From: Sordaria brevicollis
Lineage: Eukaryota > Ascomycota > Sordariomycetes > Sordariales > Sordariaceae
Assembly: GCA_033439795.1 (NCBI GenBank)
Contig: JAUTDP010000008.1
Coordinates: 806,001-870,000 of the forward strand
Length of the DNA stretch: 64,000 nt
Reading direction: 5' to 3'
A program made the translations under genes and the position numbers. The notes beneath the pieces were generated by a model that searched no databases, was not told where the DNA came from, and was given only the letters and a program-made list of their open reading frames with translations. Shown here one piece after another: positions 47,970-58,828 of this stretch; position 1 is the first letter of the stretch; the number at the start of each line of letters is the position of its first letter.

Positions 47970-48593
47970 GGCAACGGATGGAATGAAGACGTGAAGAGAC
48001 AAAACTCAAAGGCCATGATTCCATTTTGAAAAGAATTGGACGGGTACTCGTGTTTAATACAGTCATGTTGTTGGTGTTATGGTGATAAGCCGGGGAGGGT
48101 GTGGTTGGCGATACAGGCTAATGTAGCCATTGGATTCTGCCATGGTGATTCCATATTGGACGAGGAGAACTGCTGGCTGACGGTTTTCGGACATTGATTT
48201 GAGAACGGAGAATTTCTGTCGTTGCAATAGTTTTTAAAAGTGCGTTCAGGCAGAATTTTCTTGTGCTGCTCGAGAGCAGAAGGGGAAGTCACGACGATGA
48301 GTGACTGCCGGTTTGGTGATCCGAGCAAGAACTTAAAGAAGCTCCAAGCTTGAAGCTCGATACGACCGAAGCTGCAAACAAGAAAGCCGGGCCGACAGAA
48401 TGATCTGGCAGCTGACGCTATGGCCATCGGGTTGCATTACCGGGCCGTCATATGGCCATTCAGGCTTATCGATAAGGCTCGGTAGCATCCAGCGGGAGCT
48501 GTAGCTCGGCATCACTGGAAGTGGAAGCTGCCCATCAAGGTCGTTCTTCCCCGCGCGTCATCTTTCCCCGTCTTCTTGCACCTGCCTTTCTTA
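47970..48593. other. Promoter region of the three-domain secreted protein
   Basis: Unique sequence between that gene and the left end of the block C transposon. No gene recognised. Confidence 0.5.
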
Positions 48594-51500
48594 CCCGTGG
48601 ACATAGGGTTGGTTTTTACCCATGCCCACTCTCCCACAGAGAATGGGGCACGAAATTACCGGATAGCTCTTTTTTACCGGACAATCTTAATATATTACCT
48701 AATATACTCCTATTGGCGTTTATTAGCAAACTGCACCAAAATTGCAACTTAACCGCAACTTTCTACCTACTCCAACATTTAACCACTTTTACTCGTATTG
48801 ACTTACTTCCTTAACTAGTATTTTTATTATTATCTATAATATTATTCTAGAGATTTTTTTCGTCGGATTTAGTCGATATAGCGCCCCTAGACCGTAAAAC
48901 TCCCAATGTACGTATAGCGCAGTGGTTTATTGCTACCCAATATAAGTATTACAACCCTATAATTAGAATATTTATATAGAAACGCCCTAAGCGCGAGCCT
49001 AATCTTCGAAATATAGCTAAAATATTTAAATGCGGTAAATTTTAATTTAGGAAATATATTAAGGGTATTAGGGAGATTAGTAACCTAACGTTTAATTCGC
49101 GGGGTATTAATAGACCGATATATTTAACGGCGAGTAAAAATAATATTTTCGAAGGGTATTTAATATAGCTTATCGAATTAGGGTCTTTCCCTAATAGAGA
49201 TTTAATAATTAACGTTATTAACCGATTACGAATTCGCTACGGAGGTATTAAAGTATTTTGTAATTAATATATTCGATAAAAAAGAGATTACCTTTAATAC
49301 GAATCGACGAGGATTAAACCGGTTAAAGTTCGTCGTATATTAGCCGAATAGTATATTAAATACGTTAAATAATTCTTCGTAAAGTTATTTAATACGATTG
49401 ATAATTTTAAAATTATTATTTTATTTTATTAAAATACCGACGAAGCGGGGTATTATATAATTATATTTGCGGTAAATATCGAAATATTAGTCGTAAAGTA
49501 TTAAAAAAAAAAATGAATTAGTTTCTAAGGTAAAAAATAATACGGGGTAATTAAAATATATTAATTATACTTTTTTATAATTAGAAGTATTTAATTTTAC
49601 GAATCGTAAATCCGTTACGTTTATTAGTATAAATAATACTATTGGTAATTATATCCCTATCTTTTCGATATTTAAAACGTAGCCGTTAGAGGATATAATT
49701 AATAATAACCTCTACTTAGAAATTTAATTCGCGCGATCCGATATAGTTTTTAATAACGTTAATATTATATTAGAATAGATAGCTTATTTTAATCGATAAT
49801 CGTAGTAATATTATATATTAATAAAAGAGAGGGGTATTAATTAAAATTTCGTAAAATAATTTAAGTATAACGAAGAGGGGTATAATAAAGAGGAGGATTT
49901 ATTATACTACGATTTAAATTAGATAATTACCTCTTTATAATATAATATTCCAATAGAAAAGCGCTTATATCGATTATTCGTATTAAATTCTTTTATTAAT
50001 TATTATAATTTAAATTTTTACGAATATTATTTGTATTATAATATTTTAATCCTTTTTTTACCCCTATATTCTTTCTATTTCCTATAACTTATAAATATTA
50101 GAATTTTCTAACCGTTGAAGGCGGCGTATTAAAAGAAATTTAAAGAATATATTTACAAAAGGGAATTAAATATAAATTGCGAATAATTTATACGTAATTT
50201 ATAAATAAAATTTTTATACCTATCCTTTTATTTTATATTATTTTTATCTAATATATAATAGTATATTATTAATTAAGGATTTAAAATACGCAACGTTATT
50301 TCTAAATTCGAAAAGTTTAAAATCTTTCCCCCTAACCCCGACTATATTATTAATATACTATAAGAAAAGGCCGACTAAATTAATAATATTACCTACCTAA
50401 ATATAATATTCGACGACGAGCGGCGCTAAGTAACGGCCAAGGTAGGTCTTGACTATATTATCCAATTTATTGAAAATTGCAGTTTATTAATAAGGATGGC
50501 GTTTAAGTCTATAGAGGTTAATTTTAATTAGGGATACTTTAATTATTACTATTTAATAGAATTTGGTTTTAATAAGAGGAAGAGATTAGAAGCCTTCAAT
50601 TTTAAAAAAATAAGGAGGAAATACGCTAAACCTAAAGGGGAGCTTATAAATAATATTATTATTTAATAAATATAATATCGATAAGAGATTAAGGAGTAAA
50701 TTAAGTAAGTAATTGCCCGGGAGAAGTAATTGAAGGCTATTTACGCTATTATTAAAAATTAATAAAAAGAATAGTATAAAGAATAGGATAAATAGAAGAG
50801 GGTCCTAAAGAATAAAATTAAGGGTAATAACAGTCGTTTTCGTATAATTACTTTTTAAAAATATTTTAATAAAACTGGTTAAATTAAAGAGTATATCAAT
50901 CTCAATAACCCTATATAACTTCTTTAAGTAAAGGATGGGAGAAGGAAGTTACCGTTTTTTATTAATACCCCCGTTAAATAGGTCCCTAAAAATATAATTA
51001 GACTATTTAAAGATATATTTATTATTAATAAAGGTATTATTTTACTAAGGGATAAAGTACGATTTATAAATGTAAATAACCTTACTCCCCTTAATTATAT
51101 AGGAAAAGAGGATACAAATAATAATAACGAGTATAATAAAGGTAGTAGGGATACTAATAATATATCGTTTAAGTCTTTCTTCGATGAGGATAATAAAGAG
51201 GAGGGAGAGGAAGGAAATAATAGGGAAAGGGAAGAATTAAAATTCCCAATTCGATTAAAAATACTACCACCCCTATCCCTACCCCCTAATATATTACCTA
51301 ACGTATTAAAAGGTAAGAGGGTAATATTATATTAAAATATTATAGCGAAAATTAAAGTATAGAAGAAAAAAAAAGCTATAGAGGAAATTGAGGAGGAGGC
51401 TTTAATACTATAATATATCACCACTTTATTTACTTCTATACCATCTAGGTAGTTTATTTACACGTAAATATATTATATACAAATTTATAGGCCAAAAGCT

Positions 51501-51673
51501 TCAAAATCCATGAAGTTATAACCGGATTATTTATAACGTTGAGACAGGAATGTGGTGTTTTACCAGCTAAAACGTGCCAAGACTGTCCGGTAAAAAAGAG
51601 CTGTCCGGTAATTTCGTACCCCACTCTCTGTGGGAGAGTGGGCATGGGTAAAAACCAACCCTATGTCCACGGG
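48594..51673. mobile_element. RIP-mutated Fot1/pogo-like DNA transposon (block C)
   Basis: 3080 bp, bounded by 95-bp inverted repeats starting CCCGTGGACATAGGGTTGG (48594-48688 and 51579-51673). TA on both sides (48592-48593, 51674-51675) is the Tc1/mariner/pogo target duplication. The two ends differ at about four sites, all transitions. Each end contains a hairpin, CCCACTCT...AGAGTGGG. The inside is AT-rich and depleted of CA/TG. A plus-strand transposase relic lies at about 49070-49530. It lies only 98 bp before the F-box gene start, so it occupies that gene's promoter. Confidence 0.85.
49070..49530 (+). pseudogene. Fot1/pogo transposase relic
   Basis: Conceptual reading through stops gives I-N-R-P-I-Y-L-T-A-S followed by E-G-Y-L and G-S-F-P-N-R-D-L-I, like the helix-turn-helix region (R-P-x-x-L-T..E..I..G-x-P-x-x-x-x-x-I) of pogo-family transposases. 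Further on N-T-I-D-N-F-K and N-T-D-E-A-G-Y match the place of the first catalytic Asp (I-Y-N-x-D-E-x-G-F). Many stops; dead. The rest of the 3-kb interior has no recognised domain. Confidence 0.5.
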
Positions 51674-51771
51674 TATCTTGTATCTCGTAATTTCTTTCGT
51701 TGGCCATTCGGCTCCTGTAGCGGCTTTTATTCTTCGTTGCTTTTGATGGCCCAATCTCTTCCTCTTTTAAA

Positions 51772-52986
51772 ATGCCTACCACGGCATCAACCTCGCGATC
51801 GAATCGCCACTCGCGAGGCTCAACCTTCAGCGATACGAGCGCTATAGCAAACGCTGCGGGGCCTCCAGAAATCACAGGCAACACCACTACCAACACCGCT
51901 GCCGTCGCCAACGCCAACGCCAACGCCAGCAAGACCAAGGTCAAAGCCACCGTTCTATATGAAGATGCCGATGCCGATGCTGATGAACTCGAGCCGCTTG
52001 TCGATCTTACTCAACCCATCCCATTACACTCGAAAAAGACCGACCGAAAACAGAAAAGACGCGAAAAGAAGGAAGCGAAACGAGCCTCGACGGTGCCGCC
52101 AAGACGCATGCTCGACCTCCCCTACGAGCTGCTCTACTCAATCATCACCTTCGTCGAACCCCGGGAGCTGTTTGTGCTTTGCCGCGTGAACAAGACGCTT
52201 CAACACTTGATCCTGTCCCAGGAACACCTCATCACCCGCGATATCATAGCATGGCGCTATCCTTCCCTCTCCAAGTGCTTCCGCCTTCCTGTCCTGGCCA
52301 AGGATCTCGACGAAAACGCCCACCGCGCACTCAACGAAGCCTACGGCGACGCCCTTAGCCCTAGACGAGTCAATGCCAACTATAAACACGTTCAGCCTCC
52401 TGACCCATCCCTTGTCTGTTTCTGCTATACCTGTCGTCTTCGCTGGATATTCCTTTGTGTCGTTGTCGACTTCGCCCATTGGCAGGATGACCTCGACAGT
52501 GGCGTGCAAATCCCTACAATCCCTCGCGGTGCCGACCCGGAATGGAACAAGAAGCTTGTCGCGAAACATGCCCAAGTGGTTGTCAAGGCGCTTCACAGTC
52601 AGCTGTGGTATGTGAGGCTGCTGCAGGCACACTTGACGTCTATTACCCGATCTATTCAACGAAACTCCGCCAACCAAGGTAACCGACGATCTCGCTTCCG
52701 CATGACGGCCGCCGATGTCGCCAGTGGCACCGACGCCTTTCTCGACCGGAGCGGCCCTCCAACAGCCGATTTTCCCTACAATCGCGACAACTATGACTTG
52801 CTCGAAGCATTCATGCCGTCACGAAGCTGGATCAAGGACGACCAGAAATGGGTATATGTTCCTGCTGATCAGCACGAGCAAGATCTTGCCCGGCTTGAGC
52901 GCCAAAGACAAGACGCTCCGCCATCGACTGCGGCAGTGTCCCAAACAACACCTGGCGTATCTGTGTCCAGGTCAATGATCTTCTAA
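51772..52986 (+). CDS. F-box protein
   Basis: 404 aa, single exon. An F-box at about residues 112-150 reads LDLPYELLYSIITFVEPREL followed by LCRVNKTLQHLIL; it would bind Skp1 and bring a target to an SCF ubiquitin ligase. Before it lie an Ala/Asn/Thr-rich segment, an acidic ADADADELE stretch and a basic DRKQKRREKKEAKRA cluster, a possible nuclear signal. The rest has no WD40 or LRR repeats; it contains FCYTCRLRWIF and a Trp-rich part, so the substrate module is unknown. The Fot1-like transposon ends 98 bp before the ATG, leaving almost no native promoter. The gene itself carries no mutations of RIP type. Confidence 0.85.
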   Translation: MPTTASTSRSNRHSRGSTFSDTSAIANAAGPPEITGNTTTNTAAVANANANASKTKVKATVLYEDADADADELEPLVDLTQPIPLHSKKTDRKQKRREKKEAKRASTVPPRRMLDLPYELLYSIITFVEPRELFVLCRVNKTLQHLILSQEHLITRDIIAWRYPSLSKCFRLPVLAKDLDENAHRALNEAYGDALSPRRVNANYKHVQPPDPSLVCFCYTCRLRWIFLCVVVDFAHWQDDLDSGVQIPTIPRGADPEWNKKLVAKHAQVVVKALHSQLWYVRLLQAHLTSITRSIQRNSANQGNRRSRFRMTAADVASGTDAFLDRSGPPTADFPYNRDNYDLLEAFMPSRSWIKDDQKWVYVPADQHEQDLARLERQRQDAPPSTAAVSQTTPGVSVSRSMIF

Positions 52987-54110
52987 ATCATAGATGTTGT
53001 TGACTTTGAGAATACTCTCCGATAGGGTGAAGCTTGCTCCCGAACACGACAAAGATCTTGCTTCCACACAATCTTGGCTTTGCGATCAAGGCCCGCCAGG
53101 GTATGTTACGATGATCGTTTGGATCTTGGTGCATCTCGCATGTTCCCGGCCAGGCACAATCTTCACTTGCTATTTCATTAATAATCCAGCTTGATTTCAG
53201 CAGGCGTTCTGGCAGACCCTAGAACACCCGACCTGCTGTATCGCAGGCCTACCCATGCGTCGCATGGCTGTCAGTGTCTCGGCAGTTGCCCCCATCCTTG
53301 CGACTTCGACGACGTCACCTAACTGCGAATGCGGCAACCAGTTCGAGTATCAACGACACAAACACCAACAACGCTCTGTGTCTCTCAGCGCCACGTTCTT
53401 AGATGTTACAGTTGCATTTGAAACAGCCCATTTCACCGATATCTGACTCGGGCATTGGATATGTTACCATCCGCGCTGTCCGGTGTCGAAAAAAAACGAT
53501 TCAGAGATCCGAGTTTCCGGAGACGAGATTCAACGTCAATCGTCCCCACAAAGGCGTTATCCCGTAGCGTCATTGGTTAATGGCCGCTATGATACGAATG
53601 GTTAGACAGAGGTTAGGACGAAAGTTGTGCCTGAACCGGAGTTTCGGGTTTCAGCCAGAGCCACCTCACGAGAAAAAGATGCCGAACGGAATCTTTGGTC
53701 ATCAAGACTGAAACAACCTATCGCATTCCAAGTTTCAACTCGGTCGAGAAAGCAACAACCTTTTACCTCTGGTTTGCCTTCGAACCGTGTAGCGCTTTTC
53801 CTGCTTATCAAGCACACACCGACCGACGCCGCTTTAGGTAGTGGATCCCCTATTCTCTCCGAGCGCGTCCCGCGGGCAGTTGTGGGCCCCGATGAAAACT
53901 TCCAGCGAAACTTCCATGAGGCAAAATCATGGATGTTGAGTGATGATGAATCCATGCCGGTCCGGAGGTGGATACGAAACAGGTTCCATGATGCAAAGTT
54001 ATATAAAGATGGGGATGGCCCCGGAGACTCTGGGCTGTTTCTGGACTGCTTCTACATTCCTGTAACAACCTCTTAGTCTCAACCACAGAGCTACAGCAAC
54101 ACCAGATACA
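52987..54110. other. Intergenic region, promoter of the alcohol dehydrogenase
   Basis: 1.1 kb; no gene recognised. A 149-codon plus-strand frame at 53627-54076 overlaps the TATA box and leader and is probably not coding. Confidence 0.5.
54000..54008 (+). promoter_or_regulatory. TATA box of the alcohol dehydrogenase
   Basis: TATATAAAG, 111 bp before the ATG, followed by a CAACC/CAACACC-rich leader usual for highly expressed fungal genes. Confidence 0.6.
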
Positions 54111-55281
54111 ATGTCGGGCACCGATTACAAGTTCGAAGGCTGGCTCGGCTTTGACAAGTCCTCTGCCCACGGCAACATGCAGTGGGGCGAGTTCGAGCCC
54201 AAGCCCTGGGAGGAGACCGATATTGATATCAAGATCGAGTGCTGCGGCATCTGCGGTTCAGACATTCACACCCTGAGGAGCGGCTGGGTATGTATCCCGT
54301 CTCATGATGGCTATAGTCATGCTTCATGCTAACAAACAGAAATAGGGCCCTACCAAGTACCCTTGCTGCGTCGGTCACGAGGTTGTTGGTACCGTTGTCC
54401 GCGCCGGTTCCAAGGTCGAGGGCGGCATCAAGGTCGGTGACCGCGTTGGTGTCGGTGCTCAGAGTGACTCCTGCCGCAACCGTACCGACGCCGAGTGCAA
54501 GATCTGCGCCGAGGGCAACTACAACTACTGCCGCGTCCGTCACGTCGGCACCTACAACGGTGTCTACCTCAACGGCGGCAAGTCCTACGGCGGTTACGCT
54601 ACCTACCAACGTGTCCCCTCCTTCTTCGCCGTCAAGATCCCGGATGAGATCCCCTCCTCTCTCGCCGCCCCCATGCTCTGCGCTGGTGTCACCACCTACG
54701 CTCCGCTCAAGTACCACGGCGTCGGCCCTGGCAAGCGCGTCGGTATCATTGGTCTCGGTGGTCTCGGCCACTTCGGTGTCATGTGGGCCAAGGCTCTCGG
54801 CGCCGACCAGGTCGTCTGCATCTCCCGCAGCTCCAGCAAGAAAGAGGACGCCATGAAGATGGGCGCTACCGGCTTCATCGCCACGGCCGAGGACCCCGAG
54901 TGGCTCGCCAAGAACAGGTCCTCTCTGGACGTCATCCTCTGCACCGCCTCCAGCGCCGACATGCCCTTCAACGAGTACCTCTCTCTCCTCGACCTCGACG
55001 GCACCTTCATTCAGGTCGGCGCCCCCGACGATGGTCTTCCCCAGATCCAGCAGTTCGCCCTCATCTTCAACCGCATCAGGCTCACCGGCTCCCTCATCGG
55101 TTCCCCCGATGACATCCGCGAGATGTTCAAGCTCGCCGTTGAGCAGAAGGTCACCCCCTGGATCAAGGAGATCCCCATGAAGGACGCCAACCAGGCTATC
55201 CTCGACTTTGAGGATGGCAAGCCCAGGTACCGCTTCGTCCTCAAGAACGAGGACTACACCCCTGTTTCCCAGAAGCTCTAG
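54111..55281 (+). CDS. Zinc- and NADP-dependent alcohol dehydrogenase (ADH6/7, cinnamyl-alcohol type)
   Basis: Cytosolic medium-chain dehydrogenase that reduces aldehydes to alcohols with NADPH. Exons 54111-54287 and 54346-55281, with a 58-bp intron (branch GCTAAC), give 370 aa. Catalytic zinc: Cys in CGICGSDIH with the following Asp/His, then GHE (CCVGHEVVG). Structural zinc: four Cys in SDSCRNRTDAECKICAEGNYNYC, within which C-x8-C-x2-C-x7-C can be read. The coenzyme motif is GLGGLGHFGV, and SRSSSKKEDAM fits NADP binding. Strong codon bias towards C-ending codons suggests high expression. Length is normal for the family. Its neighbours give no pathway link. Detoxification of aldehydes such as furfural is a known role of relatives. 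Confidence 0.94.
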
Positions 55282-56732
55282 GATTAGATTCTCTTTGCAT
55301 AGTCTTTGGCGTTTATACCCATGTGTAATGAAAAGCATTTTTGGTTTTGGTCTACCTACTTTGTTCTCAAAAGAAAATGGCATGTGATTGTGATTGTGGT
55401 CTTTGTTTGTTGGTTCACATGCGGGAACGGCGGGAATGCGGGAAAGCGGGAAAGCGGCTGTCAGCCTCATCCGCCGTCTCGCCCATGTGCCCAACGGTCT
55501 TTGTCTTACCTGCAGGTACGGTACCACCCGCCCGTGCCGTTGCACCATCGAAATTGTACCTGCATCTGGAAATCGAACATGCTTCATCGGACCAACGGAC
55601 GCACGGCCGCCTTCTAGACGTACATGGGAGAACCAACAGCTCTCGCCCTCTCGCTGGAGTCTCTTCCGACTAGTCTCTTGTTCCACTTCACAACCAAACC
55701 GCTTTCCCAAAGCTCGGCATATTACAAGTAGATAGTCGCTTCCTTGTCATACTCCTGTCTCTGGAAGTTTTCCACTAACTGCAAGATATGGATCTTTACC
55801 CACCAGTCTTTTTATCACCATCCCCCTGTCTACGGAAGCTTTCCGTGTTTCCGAACGGTCCCTTTTAGTTCCTTGGTCCCTTGGTCCCTTGTTGCTCCAC
55901 CATCAGGAACAATAAAGGAACTTCCACTACCCACGGTTAGGTAATCATCCCCTGTCCTTCCGACTGGTCCGTTTGTCAACGGTCTCGTTTCAGAAGTAGC
56001 CCAAAACAGACACTCTCCAGCCTACTTTTTTTCGTCTGAAGATCGGATTCCACTATTCCACCTATCCCCTCCTGCTTCAGTCGCTCTGCTCATTCACTTG
56101 GGCTGTTACTGGAAGCTACTTCAGCTGGGTGGCACGTGACAGGGTCTCTCATCCAGATGGACGGGGGACAGCGCCTTCTGTTTAAGGATGAGAGTTGACA
56201 GAAGGGTTCGACATAAGGAAGGCGCCCTCCAACAAGGGGAAGTCGTCATGGGTAATGATAGAATAGGGAGTCACTAGCTTCGGAAAGTAGGGTGGCGGCG
56301 TCACCAACATCAGAACCTGGACAGGAGGGCTGAAGGGCAGAAAGGAAGATGCCATGCAAAATGAGAAGCAGTCAAACACACGAGGAAGGCAGATACCCGG
56401 CGAAGCTCGACTGGCAAGATGGCTCGCCACGGCCTCTCATATAAGACGGGCTTCCCAAGGTTTCTGTAGCTCCTGGTTTTTTCCCCCTCATTCATGATTC
56501 TTCAAGACATCAATTCAACTAAGAAAGCATTATTTCCGACAGTCACCCGGAGAATTCATTGATCGCGCATCCACCCAGATTTCCGAACCACCACTGGGAG
56601 ATCACACCCCTCCGAGAACGTCCAAACCACACTACAAGCTTGTGCGCAAACGTCTTCCATTTCTCCGCCTCTAACAAACATCAGCTCAACGTCCCTCAGG
56701 ACCTCAGGAGAGGGCCTACTCCCATCATCATC
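55282..56732. other. Intergenic region
   Basis: 1.45 kb with no gene recognised. Short tandem repeats: GCGGGAA units at 55421-55457 and three CCTTGGTC units near 55872-55892. Confidence 0.5.
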
Positions 56733-57455
56733 ATGTGTGTCTTCGAAGGATGGTCATGGTCTTGCGGATATGCCTGCGTACGGTACCCCGAGAACAAAGA
56801 CGGGTCTGCGGTCCCACAGGAGTGTTCAAGTTAGCACCAGAACTACGGCGAGCGTTCTTTAACCTGTCCCGACAGACGAATTACCCACCTGGTCAAAATC
56901 CCTCGCCACTGCGTCCGCTGTCAGGTTGCCGGGTTCAGCCCGCTCTGGCTGTGCCAGAAGTGCAGCTATTACAACAGGGCGGCGGCAGAGACGTGCGAGG
57001 GGGTTTATGGGTTTACTGATAACTTTCGCGTCGCTGAGGGTTTCAAAAAAGGTCAATCTGCTGCAGCAGAGCCGGAGAACGGAAAGGAGAAGAACGTGGT
57101 CCCTTTTGTAAGCCCGGACATGTTAAGCATCTCCTCCTCTTCAGCAAGGCCGGAAAACGGCAAAGGCCTCCTCCTAAGGTCAAACGTCCCACCGGCCTCA
57201 AACAAAAACGGAAAGGGAAAGGGAAAGGGAAACGTCCCACCTCGCGCCGACGTGGTAAAGAAAAAGGAACCTTTTTCGTCTGGACCAGTGACATGTGGAT
57301 TCAGACGCACCGACTCGCAGTGGCTTCACAACTTGTTACATCGCACAGTTTGTTCTGGGATCAGTACGACAGATTGCACGTGTCCTCTTGGTAAGCCGGG
57401 CCAACTGGGAGGGATTGGGGGATGTGTTGCTGCGCTTGGGGATTACCATACTTGA
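56733..57455 (+). pseudogene. Cys-rich family member 3, interrupted by an in-frame TAG
   Basis: The start MCVFEGWSWSCGYACVRY has the family signature. Codon 34 is TAG (56832-56834), after which the same frame stays open for 207 codons to TGA at 57453. The part after the stop carries the family core: RHCVRCQ, then LCQKC (CX2C-X10-CX2C), a further Cys (ETC) and the NRAAAE stretch parallel to NPETAKE of the 3199 gene. The stop therefore splits one gene, not two. A splice that removes it would need a 57-bp intron with a poor donor (GTACGG) and no branch point. The C-terminal half is a Lys/Gly/Asn-rich extension not seen in the paralogues. Either a young pseudogene, a readthrough site or a sequence error. 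Confidence 0.65.
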
Positions 57456-58226
57456 TGATGGAAATACGGGACAGTTGCTGCCATGAGTATGGATGGGGTT
57501 TTATGGTTGAGATGGTTTGGAAAAGCTGGGAAGGTTGCACGGGAAGGGTGTGTCACTGTCGGCTTTTGGGGATTTGGTCGGTCGGGAGGAGGCCGCTGTT
57601 TTTTTGCTTGGAGAGACGAATGACGAACACGATGTAGGGGGTGTGGAGGGACAGTGAGGAATGGTATTGATGGTTATCTGATGGTTTCTTTCAAGGATCA
57701 AAATGATACACGCCCCATTCATTTGCCCATTTGTGCATTTGGTCACAAGCTTCACTTGTTGGTAGGTAGCGTTATGGGTGGTATTACTCACTTTGGTGTT
57801 TAGGGAAAGTGGCTTAATTGTCGATCTTGTTCTTTATAGGTGCTTTGTGCTGGAATCGGTCCTTTTTTGAAGGTGAGTAGAGCAAAAATGTCGAAAAGGT
57901 CGATAAGGGTTTCAAGAGCGAAAGTCGCAGAAACTCGTGGATGGTTGGGCCCTCCACGGGATTGGGAAAGAGAGGATTGCTTTTCCTCATATCTTCCGGG
58001 ATGCTGCTGGCGGGACGTTGGAAAAGAAGCTGGTGGTGGTGATAATCCTCGGACGGCTTGTTGGGGCAGGGATGCTCTGCGATCTCGGCATATGACGGAA
58101 CGGCAACCAAGCGACACCACAATGCGGCTCAACTCCAACAATCTCAAGGGATAGGGGAATCCCGGTAAGAGATGCCGGAATGTAAAAAGGCGGATCGTTG
58201 GGATACTGACAAGATACCTACGCAGC
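57456..58226. other. Intergenic region
   Basis: Between the interrupted family member and the repeat upstream of member 4. No gene recognised. Confidence 0.45.
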
Positions 58227-58620
58227 AAGACAACTAGCCGTGTCCGCCATCTCAGTCAAAGAGCCGACGACGTTGGTCAGTATAGAGTTGGGGATACCTT
58301 CAAACACTTGTTGTCCGCTTTTGGGCTATGTTGGGGTACGTTGGTTGGTTCGAATTACCGGCGGCAAAGGACTGGGCTTGGGACGTCGTCAACGAAATAA
58401 AAGCGAATGAGGTGAAGAATAACCGGCCGTCTCTGGCATCAAAGTCAAAGAACCGACGACGTTGGAAGGGTAAGGTGTTGGCGATCTCTTCGTACACCTG
58501 TTGTTTCCGGAGATGGAGTTGGGATAGGTACCTTATCTGCTGGCTGGCTCATTTTACCGCAACGGAGGAATGGGCTTGGAGCATTCTTACAGAAAGGAAG
58601 ACGAGTGAGGGAAAGGATAT
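58227..58620. repeat. Diverged tandem repeat, two units of about 190 bp
   Basis: GTCAAAGAGCCGACGACGTT at 58255 recurs as GTCAAAGAACCGACGACGTT at 58444, 189 bp on. Other matches in register: CGCCATCTC/GGCATCAAA before it, AAACACTTGTTGTCCG with TACACCTGTTGTTTCCG, and GACTGGGCTTGGGA with GAATGGGCTTGGAG. The second unit ends about 210 bp before the start codon of family member 4. The role is unknown; it may be a duplicated promoter element or the remnant of a duplicated gene. Confidence 0.6.
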
Positions 58621-58828
58621 AAACACCATGCCTCTGTGGTGGACGAACAATCTTGTCTGAACAGAGCATCCCTCATCACACATCTCTTTGGCTCCATCTT
58701 CTTCAGCTGCAGCAACCTCGACAATTCCAAGTCTCGACGTAAACACAAACGCGAGTCTTCACCAGTTCATCAACCGTACATCAGCAGCCTTATTTTTTTT
58801 TCTCTACACCAGACTCCCATCATTCACC

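Noticed and set aside
53627..54076. Plus-strand frame of 149 codons upstream of the alcohol dehydrogenase
   Set aside because: It covers the TATA box and 5' leader, has no recognisable motif and overlaps a convincing promoter.
54229..55710. Minus-strand open frame of 493 codons
   Set aside because: It is a shadow of the alcohol dehydrogenase exon, caused by its strong third-base C bias.
56778..56834. An intron removing the TAG in Cys-rich member 3
   Set aside because: The donor GTACGG is weak, no CTNAC branch point exists, and 57 bp is near the lower limit. Kept as a possibility only.
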